From CAVTHK01 sp964552235 (GTDB lineage Bacteria > Spirochaetota > Spirochaetia > SZUA-6 > CAVTHK01), in the NCBI GenBank assembly GCA_964552235.1, contig CAZKGO010000005.1:32914-96913 (forward strand): 64,000 bases of DNA. Reading direction: 5' to 3'. Shown piece by piece: positions 41,842-50,511 of the stretch. How positions within the stretch are numbered: the stretch's first letter is position 1; every line of letters begins with the position of its first letter. The notes under the pieces are model-generated. The model worked only from the letters and a program-made list of their open reading frames with translations, did no database searches and was not told where the DNA came from. The translations under genes and the position numbers were made by a program.

Positions 41842-42780
41842 CTACCGCATGGCCGCGTCGGCAGCCAGCCCGATCTGGCGCAGCACGGACTTGGCGATCT
41901 TGCAGACCACCGTGTAGGCGGGATCGAACACGTTGCCGATCTCGTACTCGACGCACTGGCCCAGCAGCAGGTGGCCCTCATTGTTTTCCAGGCCGAGCTC
42001 GCCGAGCCACCGCACCATTTCCGTGGTGGCGTGCTGGGTGGCCTGGTCGAGGGGGCGCGCGTTGCCGACGGCAAAGATGTGGGTCTCGTCCTCGCCGCGC
42101 GGCCAGAAGATCTTCCGGCCCTTGATCAGGCGCAGCGCGAACTCGACCTCGAAGGAGGTCTCGATGCCCGTGCCCACGATCTCCCCGTCGCCCTGCACCG
42201 CGTGCCCGTCGCCGATGTGGAAGAGAGCCCCCTCGACGAACACGGGAAAGTAGGCGGTGGCGCCCTGGCGGAAGCCGCGGTAGTCCATGTTGCCGCCGTG
42301 CGGACCGGCAGTCGAGGTCGAGATCGCCTGGCCGTTGGCGGGGGCGACGCCGAAGCAGCCGACCATCGGCGCGAGCGGCAGCACGAGCGCCGCCAGGCGC
42401 GCAGGCGGGGCGGCGGGGCGCGCCGTCGATTTGGCGGTGTCGAGGACCCACTCCGTAGTCTCCGAGCCCGGCCACTCGTTTGCCACGTAGTCCGGGTCGA
42501 GGACGTTCACCGCCACCGCGCTGCCGGTCCAGCCTGTCTTGCGGCTGGGCGCGAGGCGCTCGAGGCGCACGGCCAGCACGTCGCCCGGCGCCGCGTCGGC
42601 GACGAAAAAGGGCCCGGTCTGCGGGTTGCCCGGCTCGGCGACCTGCGCGCCTTCTGCGTCGTAGCCGCGGGCGTCGACCGTGGTGGTCACGACCGTGTCC
42701 CCGCTCGCGACCTGCAGCACAGGCTCGTGGCTGCCGAGAGTGCGGTGGTAATGCTTTGGCGTGAAGCGGTGTCTGGCCAT
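41842..42780 (-). CDS. Acetamidase/formamidase family protein
   Basis: 312 residues from ATG 42780 with GGAGG 7 bases before. FmdA/AmdA fold landmarks: GDTVVTTTVDARGYDAE, VGCFGVAPANGQAISTSTAGPHGGNMDYRGFRQGATAYFPVFVEGALFHIGDGHAVQGDGEIVGTGIETSFEVEF, which include the conserved His-Asp-Asp/Glu residues of the zinc amidase. Releases ammonia from acetamide or formamide. The ~45-residue spacer to the divergent SMP-30 gene holds both promoters. Confidence 0.92.
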   Translation of the reverse strand: MARHRFTPKHYHRTLGSHEPVLQVASGDTVVTTTVDARGYDAEGAQVAEPGNPQTGPFFVADAAPGDVLAVRLERLAPSRKTGWTGSAVAVNVLDPDYVANEWPGSETTEWVLDTAKSTARPAAPPARLAALVLPLAPMVGCFGVAPANGQAISTSTAGPHGGNMDYRGFRQGATAYFPVFVEGALFHIGDGHAVQGDGEIVGTGIETSFEVEFALRLIKGRKIFWPRGEDETHIFAVGNARPLDQATQHATTEMVRWLGELGLENNEGHLLLGQCVEYEIGNVFDPAYTVVCKIAKSVLRQIGLAADAAMR

Positions 42781-42857
42781 GGGACGCCTCCGTGGCGGCA
42801 GTGTAGCACGGCCTGGGCGGCCGCGGCGTGGGGCCGGCGCCACCGGCGCCGCGCGGC

Positions 42858-42887
42858 TTGCCAGCCGGCGGCGCGCCGGACTATAAA
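42858..42887 (+). promoter_or_regulatory. Promoter of the SMP-30 gene
   Basis: TTGCCA (42858-42863), 18 bases, TATAAA (42882-42887), then GGAGGAG and ATG 42903. A conventional leadered gene, in contrast to the leaderless ones. Confidence 0.5.
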
Positions 42888-42902
42888 TCGACGGAGGAGT
42901 CC

Positions 42903-43808
42903 ATGCCCGCCTTTGAGATCTACGACCGCCGCTTCGAAGACTTCATCCCGGACAACAGCCTGCCGGAGAAGCTCTGGAGCGGGGGTCGCTGGCTGGAGGG
43001 ACCGGTCTGGTTCGGCGATGCCGGCCACCTGCTGTTCAGCGACATTCCGAACAACCGCGTGCTGCGGTGGATCGAGGACGGCAGCGTGAGCGTCTTCCGC
43101 GCGCCCTCCAACTACGAGAACGGCCACACCCGCGACCGCGAAGGGCGTCTGGTCAGCTGCGAGCACGGAGCCAGGCGCGTGACCCGCACCGAGGCCGACG
43201 GTCGGATCACGGTCCTGGTTGACCGCTACAAGGGCAAGCGCCTGAACTCGCCGAACGACGTCGTCGTCAAGTCCGACGGCACGGTGTGGTTCACAGACCC
43301 GATCTACGGCATCCGCAGCGACTACGAAGGCTACAAGGCCGAAAGCGAGCTGGACGCCTGCTACGTGTTCCGCCTCGACCCGGCCAGCGGCGAGCTCGAG
43401 GTGGCGGCCGACGATTTTGAGCAGCCGAACGGGATCGCCTTCTCCCCGGACGAGTCGCGCCTCTACGTCTCCGACAGCTCCCACTCCGAGGATCCGGCCG
43501 GTCCGCCCCACATCCGCGTCTTCGACGTCGTCGACGGCCGGCGCCTGGCCAGGGGGCGGCGCTTCGCCGACATGAAGCAGGGCGTCGCCGACGGCTTCCG
43601 CCTCGACACCGAGGGCAACCTCTGGACGAGCGCCGGCGAGGGCGTCAACTGCTACACGCCCCGCGGCGAGCTGGTCCTGCGCGTCCCCATGCCGGAGCGG
43701 ATCTCCAACCTCTGCTTCGGGGGGCCCAAAAAGAACCGGCTGTTCATGACCGGGCACACCTCCCTGCACTCGATCTACGTCGGCAACAACGGCGCCGGGC
43801 GCCCGTAG
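42903..43808 (+). CDS. SMP-30/gluconolactonase family protein
   Basis: 301 residues, ATG 42903. Six-bladed propeller sequence with metal-binding Glu and Asn positions: GGRWLEGPVWFGDAGHLLFSDIPNNRVLRW, RLNSPNDVVVKSDGTVWFTDPIYG, EQPNGIAFSPDESRLYVSDS and DGFRLDTEGNLWTSAGEGVNCY. Hydrolyses sugar lactones (gluconolactone type), needing Ca2+ or Zn2+. Likely serves the sugar-acid or aldose oxidation enzymes nearby. It ends 10 bases before the PurF-like gene. Confidence 0.92.
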   Translation: MPAFEIYDRRFEDFIPDNSLPEKLWSGGRWLEGPVWFGDAGHLLFSDIPNNRVLRWIEDGSVSVFRAPSNYENGHTRDREGRLVSCEHGARRVTRTEADGRITVLVDRYKGKRLNSPNDVVVKSDGTVWFTDPIYGIRSDYEGYKAESELDACYVFRLDPASGELEVAADDFEQPNGIAFSPDESRLYVSDSSHSEDPAGPPHIRVFDVVDGRRLARGRRFADMKQGVADGFRLDTEGNLWTSAGEGVNCYTPRGELVLRVPMPERISNLCFGGPKKNRLFMTGHTSLHSIYVGNNGAGRP

Positions 43809-43818
43809 GCGGCTTGAT

Positions 43819-45261
43819 ATGGGTGGACTGTTCGGCGTCGCCTCGCGACGCGACTGCGTGCAGACGCTGTTCTACGGCACCGACTACCACTGCCACCTCG
43901 GCACGCGCCGCGGCGGGCTCGCCGTCGTCGACGGCGGAGGCTTCCGCCGCTTCATCCACGACATCTCCAGCGCCCAGTTCAAGAGCAAGTTCGAGCACGA
44001 CGTGGCGCGGATGAGCGGCCCCCAGGGCATCGGGGTCATCAGCGACACCGAGGATCAGCCGCTGATCGTGGGCTCGCACCTCGGGGTGTACGCGATCACG
44101 ACCGTGGGCGTCGTGCGCAACCTCGCGTCGCTCGCCGAGCGAGCCTTCGAGAAGCGCACGACGCATTTTTCCGAGATGAGCGGCAACGAGATCAACCCGA
44201 CCGAGATGGTGGCCACGCTCGTCAACCGGGAAGCGAGCTTCGAGGAGGGCATCGGCAGCGCCCAGGCGCAGATCGAAGGCTCCTGCTCGCTGCTGATCCT
44301 CACGCGGCGCGGAATCTACGCGGCCCGCGACCGCCTGGGCCGCACTCCGCTGGTGATCGGGCGGGGCGAGGACGGCTGGGCCGTCGCCTCCGAGTCGTGC
44401 GCGCTTCCGAACCTCGGCTACGAGCCGGTGCGCGACCTGGGGCCGGGCGAGGTCGTTCTGCTCACCGCCGACGGCGCCGAGACGAGAGTCGCCCCCGGCC
44501 CGCGCCTGCAGATCTGCGCGTTCCTCTGGGTCTACTACGGCTACCCCGCCTCGTCGTACGAAGGGGTGAACGTCGAGCAGATGCGCTACAGGAGCGGCGC
44601 CACGCTCGCTCGCGCGGACCGCGCGGCCGACGGCGGCTTCGCGATCGACGCGGTGGCGGGCATCCCCGACTCGGGCACCTCGCACGCCCTCGGCTACTCG
44701 CGGGAGGCCGGGGTGCCGCACACGCGCCCGTTCGTGAAGTACACCCCCACGTGGCCCCGCAGCTTCATGCCCCAGCAGCAGCTGGTGCGCGACTTGGTCG
44801 CGCGCATGAAGCTGATTCCCATCCGCGAGCTGTCGGCAGGGATGCGGCTGCTGTTCTGCGACGACTCGATCGTGAGGGGCACCCAGTTGCGCAACACCTT
44901 TGCGCGCCTCTTCGAGCTCGGGGCGCGGGAGGTCCACCTGCGCATCGCCTGCCCCCCGCTGCTGTTCGGCTGCCCGTTCCTCAATTTCTCGCGGTCGGGC
45001 TCGGCACTGGACCTAGCCGCGCGCAAGGCGGTGGCGCAGCTCGACCCCCGGCTCGCCGCCCCCGATGCGGAGGTGCCGGCCGCCTGCCTTGATGCCTCCA
45101 GCGCCGACTACCGCCGCATGGTCGAGCTGGTCGCCGGCTCCCTCGGCGTGACGTCGCTGCGCTACCAGACCCTCGACGGCATGGTGTCGAGCATCGGGCT
45201 GCCCCGCGAGCGGCTGTGCACCTACTGCTGGACAGGCGGCTGTCGGGTCGGGGAACCTTGA
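43819..45261 (+). CDS. PurF-like amidophosphoribosyltransferase without the N-terminal Cys
   Basis: 480 residues. Overall PurF layout: N-terminal glutamine-amidotransferase class II fold (about 1-230) and a phosphoribosyltransferase domain with GMRLLFCDDSIVRGTQLRNTF, the PRPP loop. The N-terminus reads MGGLFGVASRRD instead of MCGIxG: the nucleophile Cys2 of the glutaminase is replaced by Gly, while other motifs (HLGTRRGG, GGHDT-like GIGVISDTEDQP) remain. From memory, similar Cys-less PurF-like proteins occur in Bacteroidetes, Clostridia and spirochaetes. It may use free ammonia or have another role. A C-terminal CTYCWTGGC tail has three Cys, possibly metal-binding. Confidence 0.85.
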   Translation: MGGLFGVASRRDCVQTLFYGTDYHCHLGTRRGGLAVVDGGGFRRFIHDISSAQFKSKFEHDVARMSGPQGIGVISDTEDQPLIVGSHLGVYAITTVGVVRNLASLAERAFEKRTTHFSEMSGNEINPTEMVATLVNREASFEEGIGSAQAQIEGSCSLLILTRRGIYAARDRLGRTPLVIGRGEDGWAVASESCALPNLGYEPVRDLGPGEVVLLTADGAETRVAPGPRLQICAFLWVYYGYPASSYEGVNVEQMRYRSGATLARADRAADGGFAIDAVAGIPDSGTSHALGYSREAGVPHTRPFVKYTPTWPRSFMPQQQLVRDLVARMKLIPIRELSAGMRLLFCDDSIVRGTQLRNTFARLFELGAREVHLRIACPPLLFGCPFLNFSRSGSALDLAARKAVAQLDPRLAAPDAEVPAACLDASSADYRRMVELVAGSLGVTSLRYQTLDGMVSSIGLPRERLCTYCWTGGCRVGEP

Positions 45262-45700
45262 CGGCGCGGGGCGGTCAGGCCGGCGACGCGCCTCTTTTCC
45301 AGCTCGCCGCGCAGCGCCTTGTGCTCCCGCTTGCCGAGGGGCGACTTCCAGGCCGGGACCATGGAGAGGCCGAGCAGCAGCGCGGGCGCCACCCCGATGA
45401 GCAGCCGGATCGCGAGCACGGCGGACGCCGGCTGCGCCTCACCCGGCCTGTAGCCCGTCCGGTGAAGCACCGCCTGCATCAGCGCGAGCACGAGGGCCGT
45501 TCCGCTGTTCTGAGTGAACACCACGATCCGGTAGTAGGCGCCCTCGCGCCGTCCCCCCGACGCGATCTCGTCCGCCTCGATGACGTCGGGAACCATGGAC
45601 CAGGGAGCGACGTGGGCACCGGCCGCGCCGAGGCCCGCGAGGGCGGCGAGAGCGTACGCCAGGGGCCAGGCGGAGCCTGCCGGGCTCGAAAGTCTGTCTC
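45222..45700 (-). pseudogene. C-terminal remnant of a GPH/MFS sugar symporter
   Basis: About 155 codons in frame after a stop near 45700. VAPWSMVPDVIEADEIASGGRREGAYYRIVVFTQNSGTALVLAL and VLAIRLLIGVAPALLLGLSM fit the last three or four helices of the glycoside-pentoside-hexuronide cation symporters (RREG is a family marker). The full family is ~450 residues, so two thirds are missing; a Met at 45596 gives only 124 residues. Its tail runs 40 bases into the 3' end of the convergent purF-like gene, as if the original stop was lost. Not functional, I think. Confidence 0.65.
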
Positions 45701-46180
45701 ATCGGGGGTCTCCTCGTTCGCGGCGCAGGTCTTTCGCGTAGACGCGGCAGCGCCTTGGACGCGCAGGCCGCTGCGTTTCTGGATGCGGAGCGACTTCGAG
45801 TTCTCGTCTCCCGTGAGAGAGACGTCCATCTCGACGCAGCCCTTGCGCCATAGCGCCTCATTCAGGCGCTGCATGATCGGCACCTCCACGAACCGGTTCT
45901 GGAACTCGGGGGCCACCATCAGGATCTTGAACGACGCCCGATCGGTGCGGCGCAGCCGCCACGCCAGGCGCAGGGCGCCGAGCGGCCGCAGTCGCCCCCG
46001 CAGCGGACGCAGCGCCTGGTCTGCGTCCGGGAGGACGAGGCCGAAGCCCGCGGGCCGCCCCTCGATCTCCGCCGGCAGGGCGAGGTCGCAGTCGAAGATC
46101 GGCTTGAGCGCTGCGGTGCGGGCGCAACGGAAGTACCGCTCGATCTCGGGGTGCGTCTCGGCTCGAAGGACCCGCAGCGT
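45701..46180 (-). pseudogene. Degraded N-acetyltransferase-like gene
   Basis: Readable fragment ALKPIFDCDLALPAEIEGRPAG, then FGLVLPDADQALRPLRGRL and SFKILMVAPEFQNRFVEVPIMQRLNEALWRKGC, which match the C-terminal half of the GNAT-like family with 'PDxNQALRxLNGRLxP'. The middle of motif A (usually RGRGxxxxL) is changed to QNRFVEV. A one-base frameshift near 45740 is needed to read the expected ending RLYAKDLRRE. No proper N-terminal half is present. It lies between two other decayed or truncated segments. Confidence 0.5.
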
Positions 46181-46237
46181 TTCTGTGCGGCAACGATGGG
46201 GCAGCGGCCTGCCGCCGTCAAGGGGAGGCCCGGCCGG

Positions 46238-46266
46238 TTGACCGACCAGCCGCACGCCGCTACGTT
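46238..46266 (+). promoter_or_regulatory. Promoter of the VanZ-like gene, leaderless type
   Basis: TTGACC (46238-46243), 17 bases, TACGTT (46261-46266), 5 bases, ATG 46272. No Shine-Dalgarno. Confidence 0.6.
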
Positions 46267-46271
46267 GCGGC

Positions 46272-46631
46272 ATGGCGCGCCGCTCAGTGACAGCCCGCAT
46301 CCTCACCGTCGCGGCCGCCTTCGGCATTCTGGCAGCCTCGCTGCTGCCCCAGCCTCCGCGCATCGATCGGCCGGGCAGCGACAAGGTCGCCCACCTGGCA
46401 GCCTACGGAATGCTCGCGTTCGCCGGCTTCGCGGCGGCAAACCGCAGGGGTGCGCGCGCCGCGCTGCTCGTGATCGCGCTCTGCACCGCCTACGGCGGCC
46501 TCATCGAGCTCATCCAGCCGCTGGTCGGCCGGTCCCGGGAGCTCGTCGACCTGGCGGCCGATTTTGGCGGAGCCTCGCTCGGAGCGGTCGCGGCGCTTCT
46601 CGCCGACCGGCGCGCCGCGGCCCGACGGTGA
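46272..46631 (+). CDS. VanZ-family membrane protein
   Basis: 119 residues, four hydrophobic helices. VanZ family markers: SDKVAHLAAYGMLAFAGF (D-K-x-x-H), and GGLIELIQPLVGRSRELVDLAADFGGASLGA, with the R-x-x-E/D-x-x-D-x-x-A-D-x-x-G pattern. Function of the family is unknown beyond glycopeptide tolerance in VanZ itself. It converges with the UroD-like gene with a 3-base gap. Confidence 0.88.
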   Translation: MARRSVTARILTVAAAFGILAASLLPQPPRIDRPGSDKVAHLAAYGMLAFAGFAAANRRGARAALLVIALCTAYGGLIELIQPLVGRSRELVDLAADFGGASLGAVAALLADRRAAARR

Positions 46632-46634
46632 CCC

Positions 46635-47699
46635 CTATCGGGTCAGCTCCTCGTGCAACCGCTGTCCGAGGGCGGCCGCGGCGGCTGAGTCCGGCGCCGA
46701 GGTCTGGATGAAGACCCCCCGCCGCCCAAAGACCTCGAGCAGCTTGCGGGTGTAGTCGACCGCGTCGACCGTGACGCCGGCGCCATGGTCCCAGTAGAAA
46801 TGGCGCAGGTTCAGCGCCGTCCTGCCGGCGGCGGCCTCCTTGAGGATGTCCCAGCGCGGGTTGTTGGGCATGGTGATGTCCAGGCCGCGAAGCCCTTTTG
46901 TCTCCATCATCACGGCGACGACGTTCTGCAGGTCGCCGCAGCTGTGGACGACGATGCCTCCGAAAGCCTCCGACAGCCGGTTGTTGTAGCGCACGCCGAA
47001 CTCGCGGTAGAGATCCGGCGACATGAGGGCCGCCGTGTCGTCGGAGACGCGGATGCCGTACTCCTCGGGCAGGTACCACATCTCGTGGCTGAGGGCGTGA
47101 AGACGCTTGATCCGCCGCTGCTGCTCCTTGACGAAGGCGATGGTCGCCTCGGTGACCTTTTCGAGCAGCGCGTGGACCTCGCCGGGAAAGAGCAGCGTCG
47201 CCTCTATGAACGAGGTGTAGTCCCAGATCTGCGACGCCGTCACGAGCGGAGAGGCCACGTTGACGAGGCGCAAGGGGAGAGCCGACCTTGCCTGCAGGTA
47301 CTCGATCCGCTCGAACGCGCGGCGGATCATCGGGTTGGTCTGCAGGTCGGGCAGGCTCAGGTCGTGCACCTGCGACGCGTTCTCCTCGCGCAGGATCGCC
47401 TTGATCCAGGGGTCGGCCTCATCGTTGGCCGTCGCCTCGCAGCCAAAGGCGGCGGCCATGAAGCCGATGCCCAGGTTCGGCTTGATGTTGGAGATGCCGT
47501 AGTCGTAGACCGGCTGCCGGTCGCGCTCGTAGCCGACGTTCCACGCCAGCTCGGCCTCGTCGCTCTCGTAGTAGGCCTTTGTGGCCGCGTGGAAGGGCCC
47601 GATCTCGATCAGGAACGGCACCTCCTCGGGATCGGCGAGGTCCCAAGTCCGCTTGACCGCAACCCGGCGGTCGTCCGTCGACAGAGGAGTCACAGCCAT
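46635..47699 (-). CDS. Uroporphyrinogen decarboxylase-family protein
   Basis: 354 residues. UroD/MtaA-like TIM-barrel: NIKPNLGIGFMAAAFGC, YTSFIEATLLFPGEVHALLEKVTEATIAFVKEQ, SDDTAALMSPDLYREF, GGIVVHSCGDLQNVVAVM and LRGLDITMPNNPRWDILKE. Lacks the N-terminal RRPPVWxMRQAGR of true HemE, so it belongs to the methyltransferase or unknown-role branch that is common in operons for methylated or aromatic compounds. It follows the TRAP permease with a 4-base gap, so it is the last gene of that operon and probably acts on the imported acid. Confidence 0.82.
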   Translation of the reverse strand: MAVTPLSTDDRRVAVKRTWDLADPEEVPFLIEIGPFHAATKAYYESDEAELAWNVGYERDRQPVYDYGISNIKPNLGIGFMAAAFGCEATANDEADPWIKAILREENASQVHDLSLPDLQTNPMIRRAFERIEYLQARSALPLRLVNVASPLVTASQIWDYTSFIEATLLFPGEVHALLEKVTEATIAFVKEQQRRIKRLHALSHEMWYLPEEYGIRVSDDTAALMSPDLYREFGVRYNNRLSEAFGGIVVHSCGDLQNVVAVMMETKGLRGLDITMPNNPRWDILKEAAAGRTALNLRHFYWDHGAGVTVDAVDYTRKLLEVFGRRGVFIQTSAPDSAAAAALGQRLHEELTR

Positions 47700-47703
47700 G
47701 GGC

Positions 47704-48990
47704 TCACCCCGCCCCCATCAACAGGCTCGGCAGCCACGTCACCAGCGGCGGGATGAACGTGATGAGAATGAGCACGACCATGAGGGGTATCAGGAAAGGC
47801 AGGGTCGCCTTGACCACCTCGGCGAACTTGAGCTGCGCGACCTCGGCCATCACGAAGAGCACGATCCCGAAGGGCGGCGTGAGGAGGCCGATCATCAGGT
47901 TCAGCACCATGACCACGCCGAAGTGCAGCGGGTCGATGCCGACCGCCACGGCGACCTGCATCAGGATCGGTCCGAGGATCAGGATGGCCACCGTGGAGTC
48001 GAGAAAGCAGCCGACGACGAGCAGGAAGGCGTTGACGAGAAGGAGGATCACGATCGGGTTGCGGCTGATCGCCAGCATCGACTCGGCCATCATGACGGTG
48101 AAGCCGCTGCGCATGAGGATCCAGCCGTAGAAGGCCGAGGCCGCGACAACGAATCCGATGACCGCAGTCTCCTTGGCGGTCTCGACGAAGACGCGGACGA
48201 TGTCCTTGAGGCTGAGCTCCCTGAGCACCAGGCTTCCGACCAGCAGCGCGTAGACCACGGCGACGCCCGAGGCCTCGGTCGGCGTGAAGACGCCGCTCCA
48301 GATGCCGCCGAGCAGGATCACCGGAGCCAGCAGCGGCAGGATCGCCTCCCCGAGGCTCTTGAGGGCCACGCTCAACGTCGGGAACGGGTGGCGATGGTAG
48401 CCCCGGCGGTGGGCGAACCAGGCGACCATCGCCATGAGCGTAAAGGTCATGAGCAGCCCAGGCACGACGCCGCCGAGGAACAGGCGTCCGACGGAAACCC
48501 CTGAGACGAAGGCGTAGACCACCATCGGGATGCTCGGCGGAAAGATCGGACCTATGGTCGAGGAGGCAGCGGTCACGGCCACGGTGAACTTCTTGTCGTA
48601 GCCGGCCCCCTCCATGGCTTTGAGCTCGATCTGGCCGAGACCCGCGGCGTCGACAACCGCGGCCCCCGACATCCCGGCAAAGATCAGGCTCGCGACGATG
48701 TTGGCGTGGCCGAGGCCGCCGGGCATGAAGCCGACGAGGGTGTTGGCGAAGCGGAAGATCTTGGCCGTGATCCCCGAGGTGTTCATCAGCTTCGCTGCCA
48801 GGATGAACAGGGGAATGGCCACGAGCAGGAAGTTCTGGAGCCCGAAGAGCATCTTCTGGCTCAGGATCGTGATGTGGAGAGGAGCGCCCCCCGTGAACAC
48901 CGACATCAGCGCGGACATGCCGAGGGCAAAGGCGACCGGCATCCCGATGATCAGAAGGCCGATCAGGCCGAAGGTGAGCATGTAGATCAT
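47704..48990 (-). CDS. dctM: TRAP transporter large permease, DctM type
   Basis: 428 residues from ATG 48990 with GGGAGG. Twelve or so spans of the DctM family: GMPVAFALGMSALMSVF, FLLVAIPLFILAAKLMN, GMSGAAVVDAAGLGQIELKAM, TAASSTIGPIFPPSIPMVVYAF, GGIWSGVFTPTEASGVAVVYALLVG and LLTPPFGIVLFVM. Imports C4-dicarboxylates or other organic acids with Na+. Overlaps the small permease by 4 bases. Confidence 0.94.
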   Translation of the reverse strand: MIYMLTFGLIGLLIIGMPVAFALGMSALMSVFTGGAPLHITILSQKMLFGLQNFLLVAIPLFILAAKLMNTSGITAKIFRFANTLVGFMPGGLGHANIVASLIFAGMSGAAVVDAAGLGQIELKAMEGAGYDKKFTVAVTAASSTIGPIFPPSIPMVVYAFVSGVSVGRLFLGGVVPGLLMTFTLMAMVAWFAHRRGYHRHPFPTLSVALKSLGEAILPLLAPVILLGGIWSGVFTPTEASGVAVVYALLVGSLVLRELSLKDIVRVFVETAKETAVIGFVVAASAFYGWILMRSGFTVMMAESMLAISRNPIVILLLVNAFLLVVGCFLDSTVAILILGPILMQVAVAVGIDPLHFGVVMVLNLMIGLLTPPFGIVLFVMAEVAQLKFAEVVKATLPFLIPLMVVLILITFIPPLVTWLPSLLMGAG

Positions 48991-49460
48991 GCCGCGCCTC
49001 CCGGGGCTCGGCGCCCGAGATGCAGCAGGTCGCTGACGGTGTTTGCAGCAAGGTAGTACGTGATCAGGACCCCCGAGATGAACAGGACCAGGTACATGTA
49101 GCCGATCTTCATCCATTCGGCCGTGGGCAGGCCGGCGGTCCAGGTGCTCTGCGTGTTCAGAAAGGCGCCGTAGGAAAACAGAGCCATGAACGGCAGGCTG
49201 ATCAGACGCCCGACGACCCGAAGCACTCTCTGCCATCCGGCCGGCAGCTTGTCGGTGAGCGCCGTGATGGTAATGTGCCTGTCTTCCTCGGTCAGCACCA
49301 CAGCCCCGACGAACACGAGAAAGGCGAAGGTGTACATGGCCAGCTCTTCGGACCAGGAGGCCGAGATCCGGAGGATCGATCGGAACACGATCTGGCCGAC
49401 GGTGATCAGCAGCATGAGCAGCAGCACCACGGCCGTGACGATTTTCACCAGTCTTTTCAC
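48987..49460 (-). CDS. dctQ: TRAP transporter small permease, DctQ type
   Basis: 157 residues with four spans. DctQ motif ASWSEELAMYTFAFLVFVGAVVLTEEDRHITITALTDKLP (the W-x-EE-x3-Y pattern and H). Stabilises the DctP-DctM complex. Second gene of the operon, 61 bases after DctP. Confidence 0.93.
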   Translation of the reverse strand: MKRLVKIVTAVVLLLMLLITVGQIVFRSILRISASWSEELAMYTFAFLVFVGAVVLTEEDRHITITALTDKLPAGWQRVLRVVGRLISLPFMALFSYGAFLNTQSTWTAGLPTAEWMKIGYMYLVLFISGVLITYYLAANTVSDLLHLGRRAPGGAA

Positions 49461-49521
49461 AGGCAGGTTCCCGCAGGCGCGGGGGGCGCGGCGACCGCGC
49501 CCCCCGGGTATTCGACTCGGA

Positions 49522-50511
49522 CTACTTGATGGCCTTGACCTTGGCGTAGTAGGCCGCGTCCCACTCGGCCTTGGCGAACTCGTCGACGGCCGGAGCGCAG
49601 GCAGCCTTGAAGGCGTTCAGGTCCACCTCGATCAGGGTCATGCCCTTCTCGAGCAGCTGCTTGACGAACTGGTCGTCGCCGGTCTTGGTGATCTCGTTGG
49701 CGTAGGCCACCCCTTCGTCCATGGCCTTGTTCAGCAGCTCCTGGTCGGCCTTGGGCAGGGTGTTGAACCACTTCATCGACACCTGGATGCGGGCGGCCGA
49801 GAAGATGTGCTTGGTGGCGACGAGGTACTTCTGGGCCTCGTAGAACTTGCAGTTGAAGATCGTCTCCGGCGGGTTCTCCTGGGCTTCGACGGTCCCGGTC
49901 TTGAGGGCCATGTAGACCTCGCCAAAAGCCACCGTGACCGGCAGGACGCCGATCGACTCCCACACCTTGGTCCAGGCCTTGACGGGCGGCAGCCGCATCT
50001 TGAGCCCTTTCATGTCGGCGACGTTGCGGATCGGCCGGTTGGCGGTCACGTAGCGCGCGCCGCGGAGAATGACGCCGACCGTGCGCACGCCCTTCTCCTT
50101 TTCGATCATGTCGTGGAGCTCCTTGCCCGGGCCGGCCCAGTACTTCCAGAACTGGTCGACGCTCGAGAACATGTAGGGCACTTCGGCCACGGCGTACTTG
50201 GGGAAGAACGTGGAGATGTCGTTGGTGCCCACGGCGCCGTATTCCACGGAGCCGGCCGAGAGCATCTCGAAGGTCTGCCGCTCGTCGCCCATGGCGTTGG
50301 AGGCGTGAATGATCACGTTGATGCGCCCGTTCGACCGCTGGCCGACCAGCTCCTTGAACTTGTTCAGGCCGAGGTCCTGCGGCGAGCCGGGCGGAAAGGT
50401 CGAAGCTACGTTGACGACGTACTTCTTGGCTGACGCCTCCTCCCCGCCGCTCGCAAACAGCGTGGCGGAGAGGGCCAGACAGACGAGAACACAGGCAACC
50501 AGACGTTTCAT
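49522..50511 (-). CDS. dctP: TRAP transporter solute-binding protein, DctP type
   Basis: 329 residues. Signal peptide MKRLVACVLVCLALSATLFA followed by SGGEE, which I associate with spirochaetal binding proteins. DctP features: GDERQTFEMLSAGSVEYGAVGTNDISTFFPKYAVAEVPYMF, a conserved Arg in GLKMRLPPVKAW (carboxylate-binding Arg), TGTVEAQENPPETIFNCKFYEAQKYLVATKH. So an organic acid ligand is expected. First gene of the TRAP/UroD-like operon. Confidence 0.94.
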   Translation of the reverse strand: MKRLVACVLVCLALSATLFASGGEEASAKKYVVNVASTFPPGSPQDLGLNKFKELVGQRSNGRINVIIHASNAMGDERQTFEMLSAGSVEYGAVGTNDISTFFPKYAVAEVPYMFSSVDQFWKYWAGPGKELHDMIEKEKGVRTVGVILRGARYVTANRPIRNVADMKGLKMRLPPVKAWTKVWESIGVLPVTVAFGEVYMALKTGTVEAQENPPETIFNCKFYEAQKYLVATKHIFSAARIQVSMKWFNTLPKADQELLNKAMDEGVAYANEITKTGDDQFVKQLLEKGMTLIEVDLNAFKAACAPAVDEFAKAEWDAAYYAKVKAIK

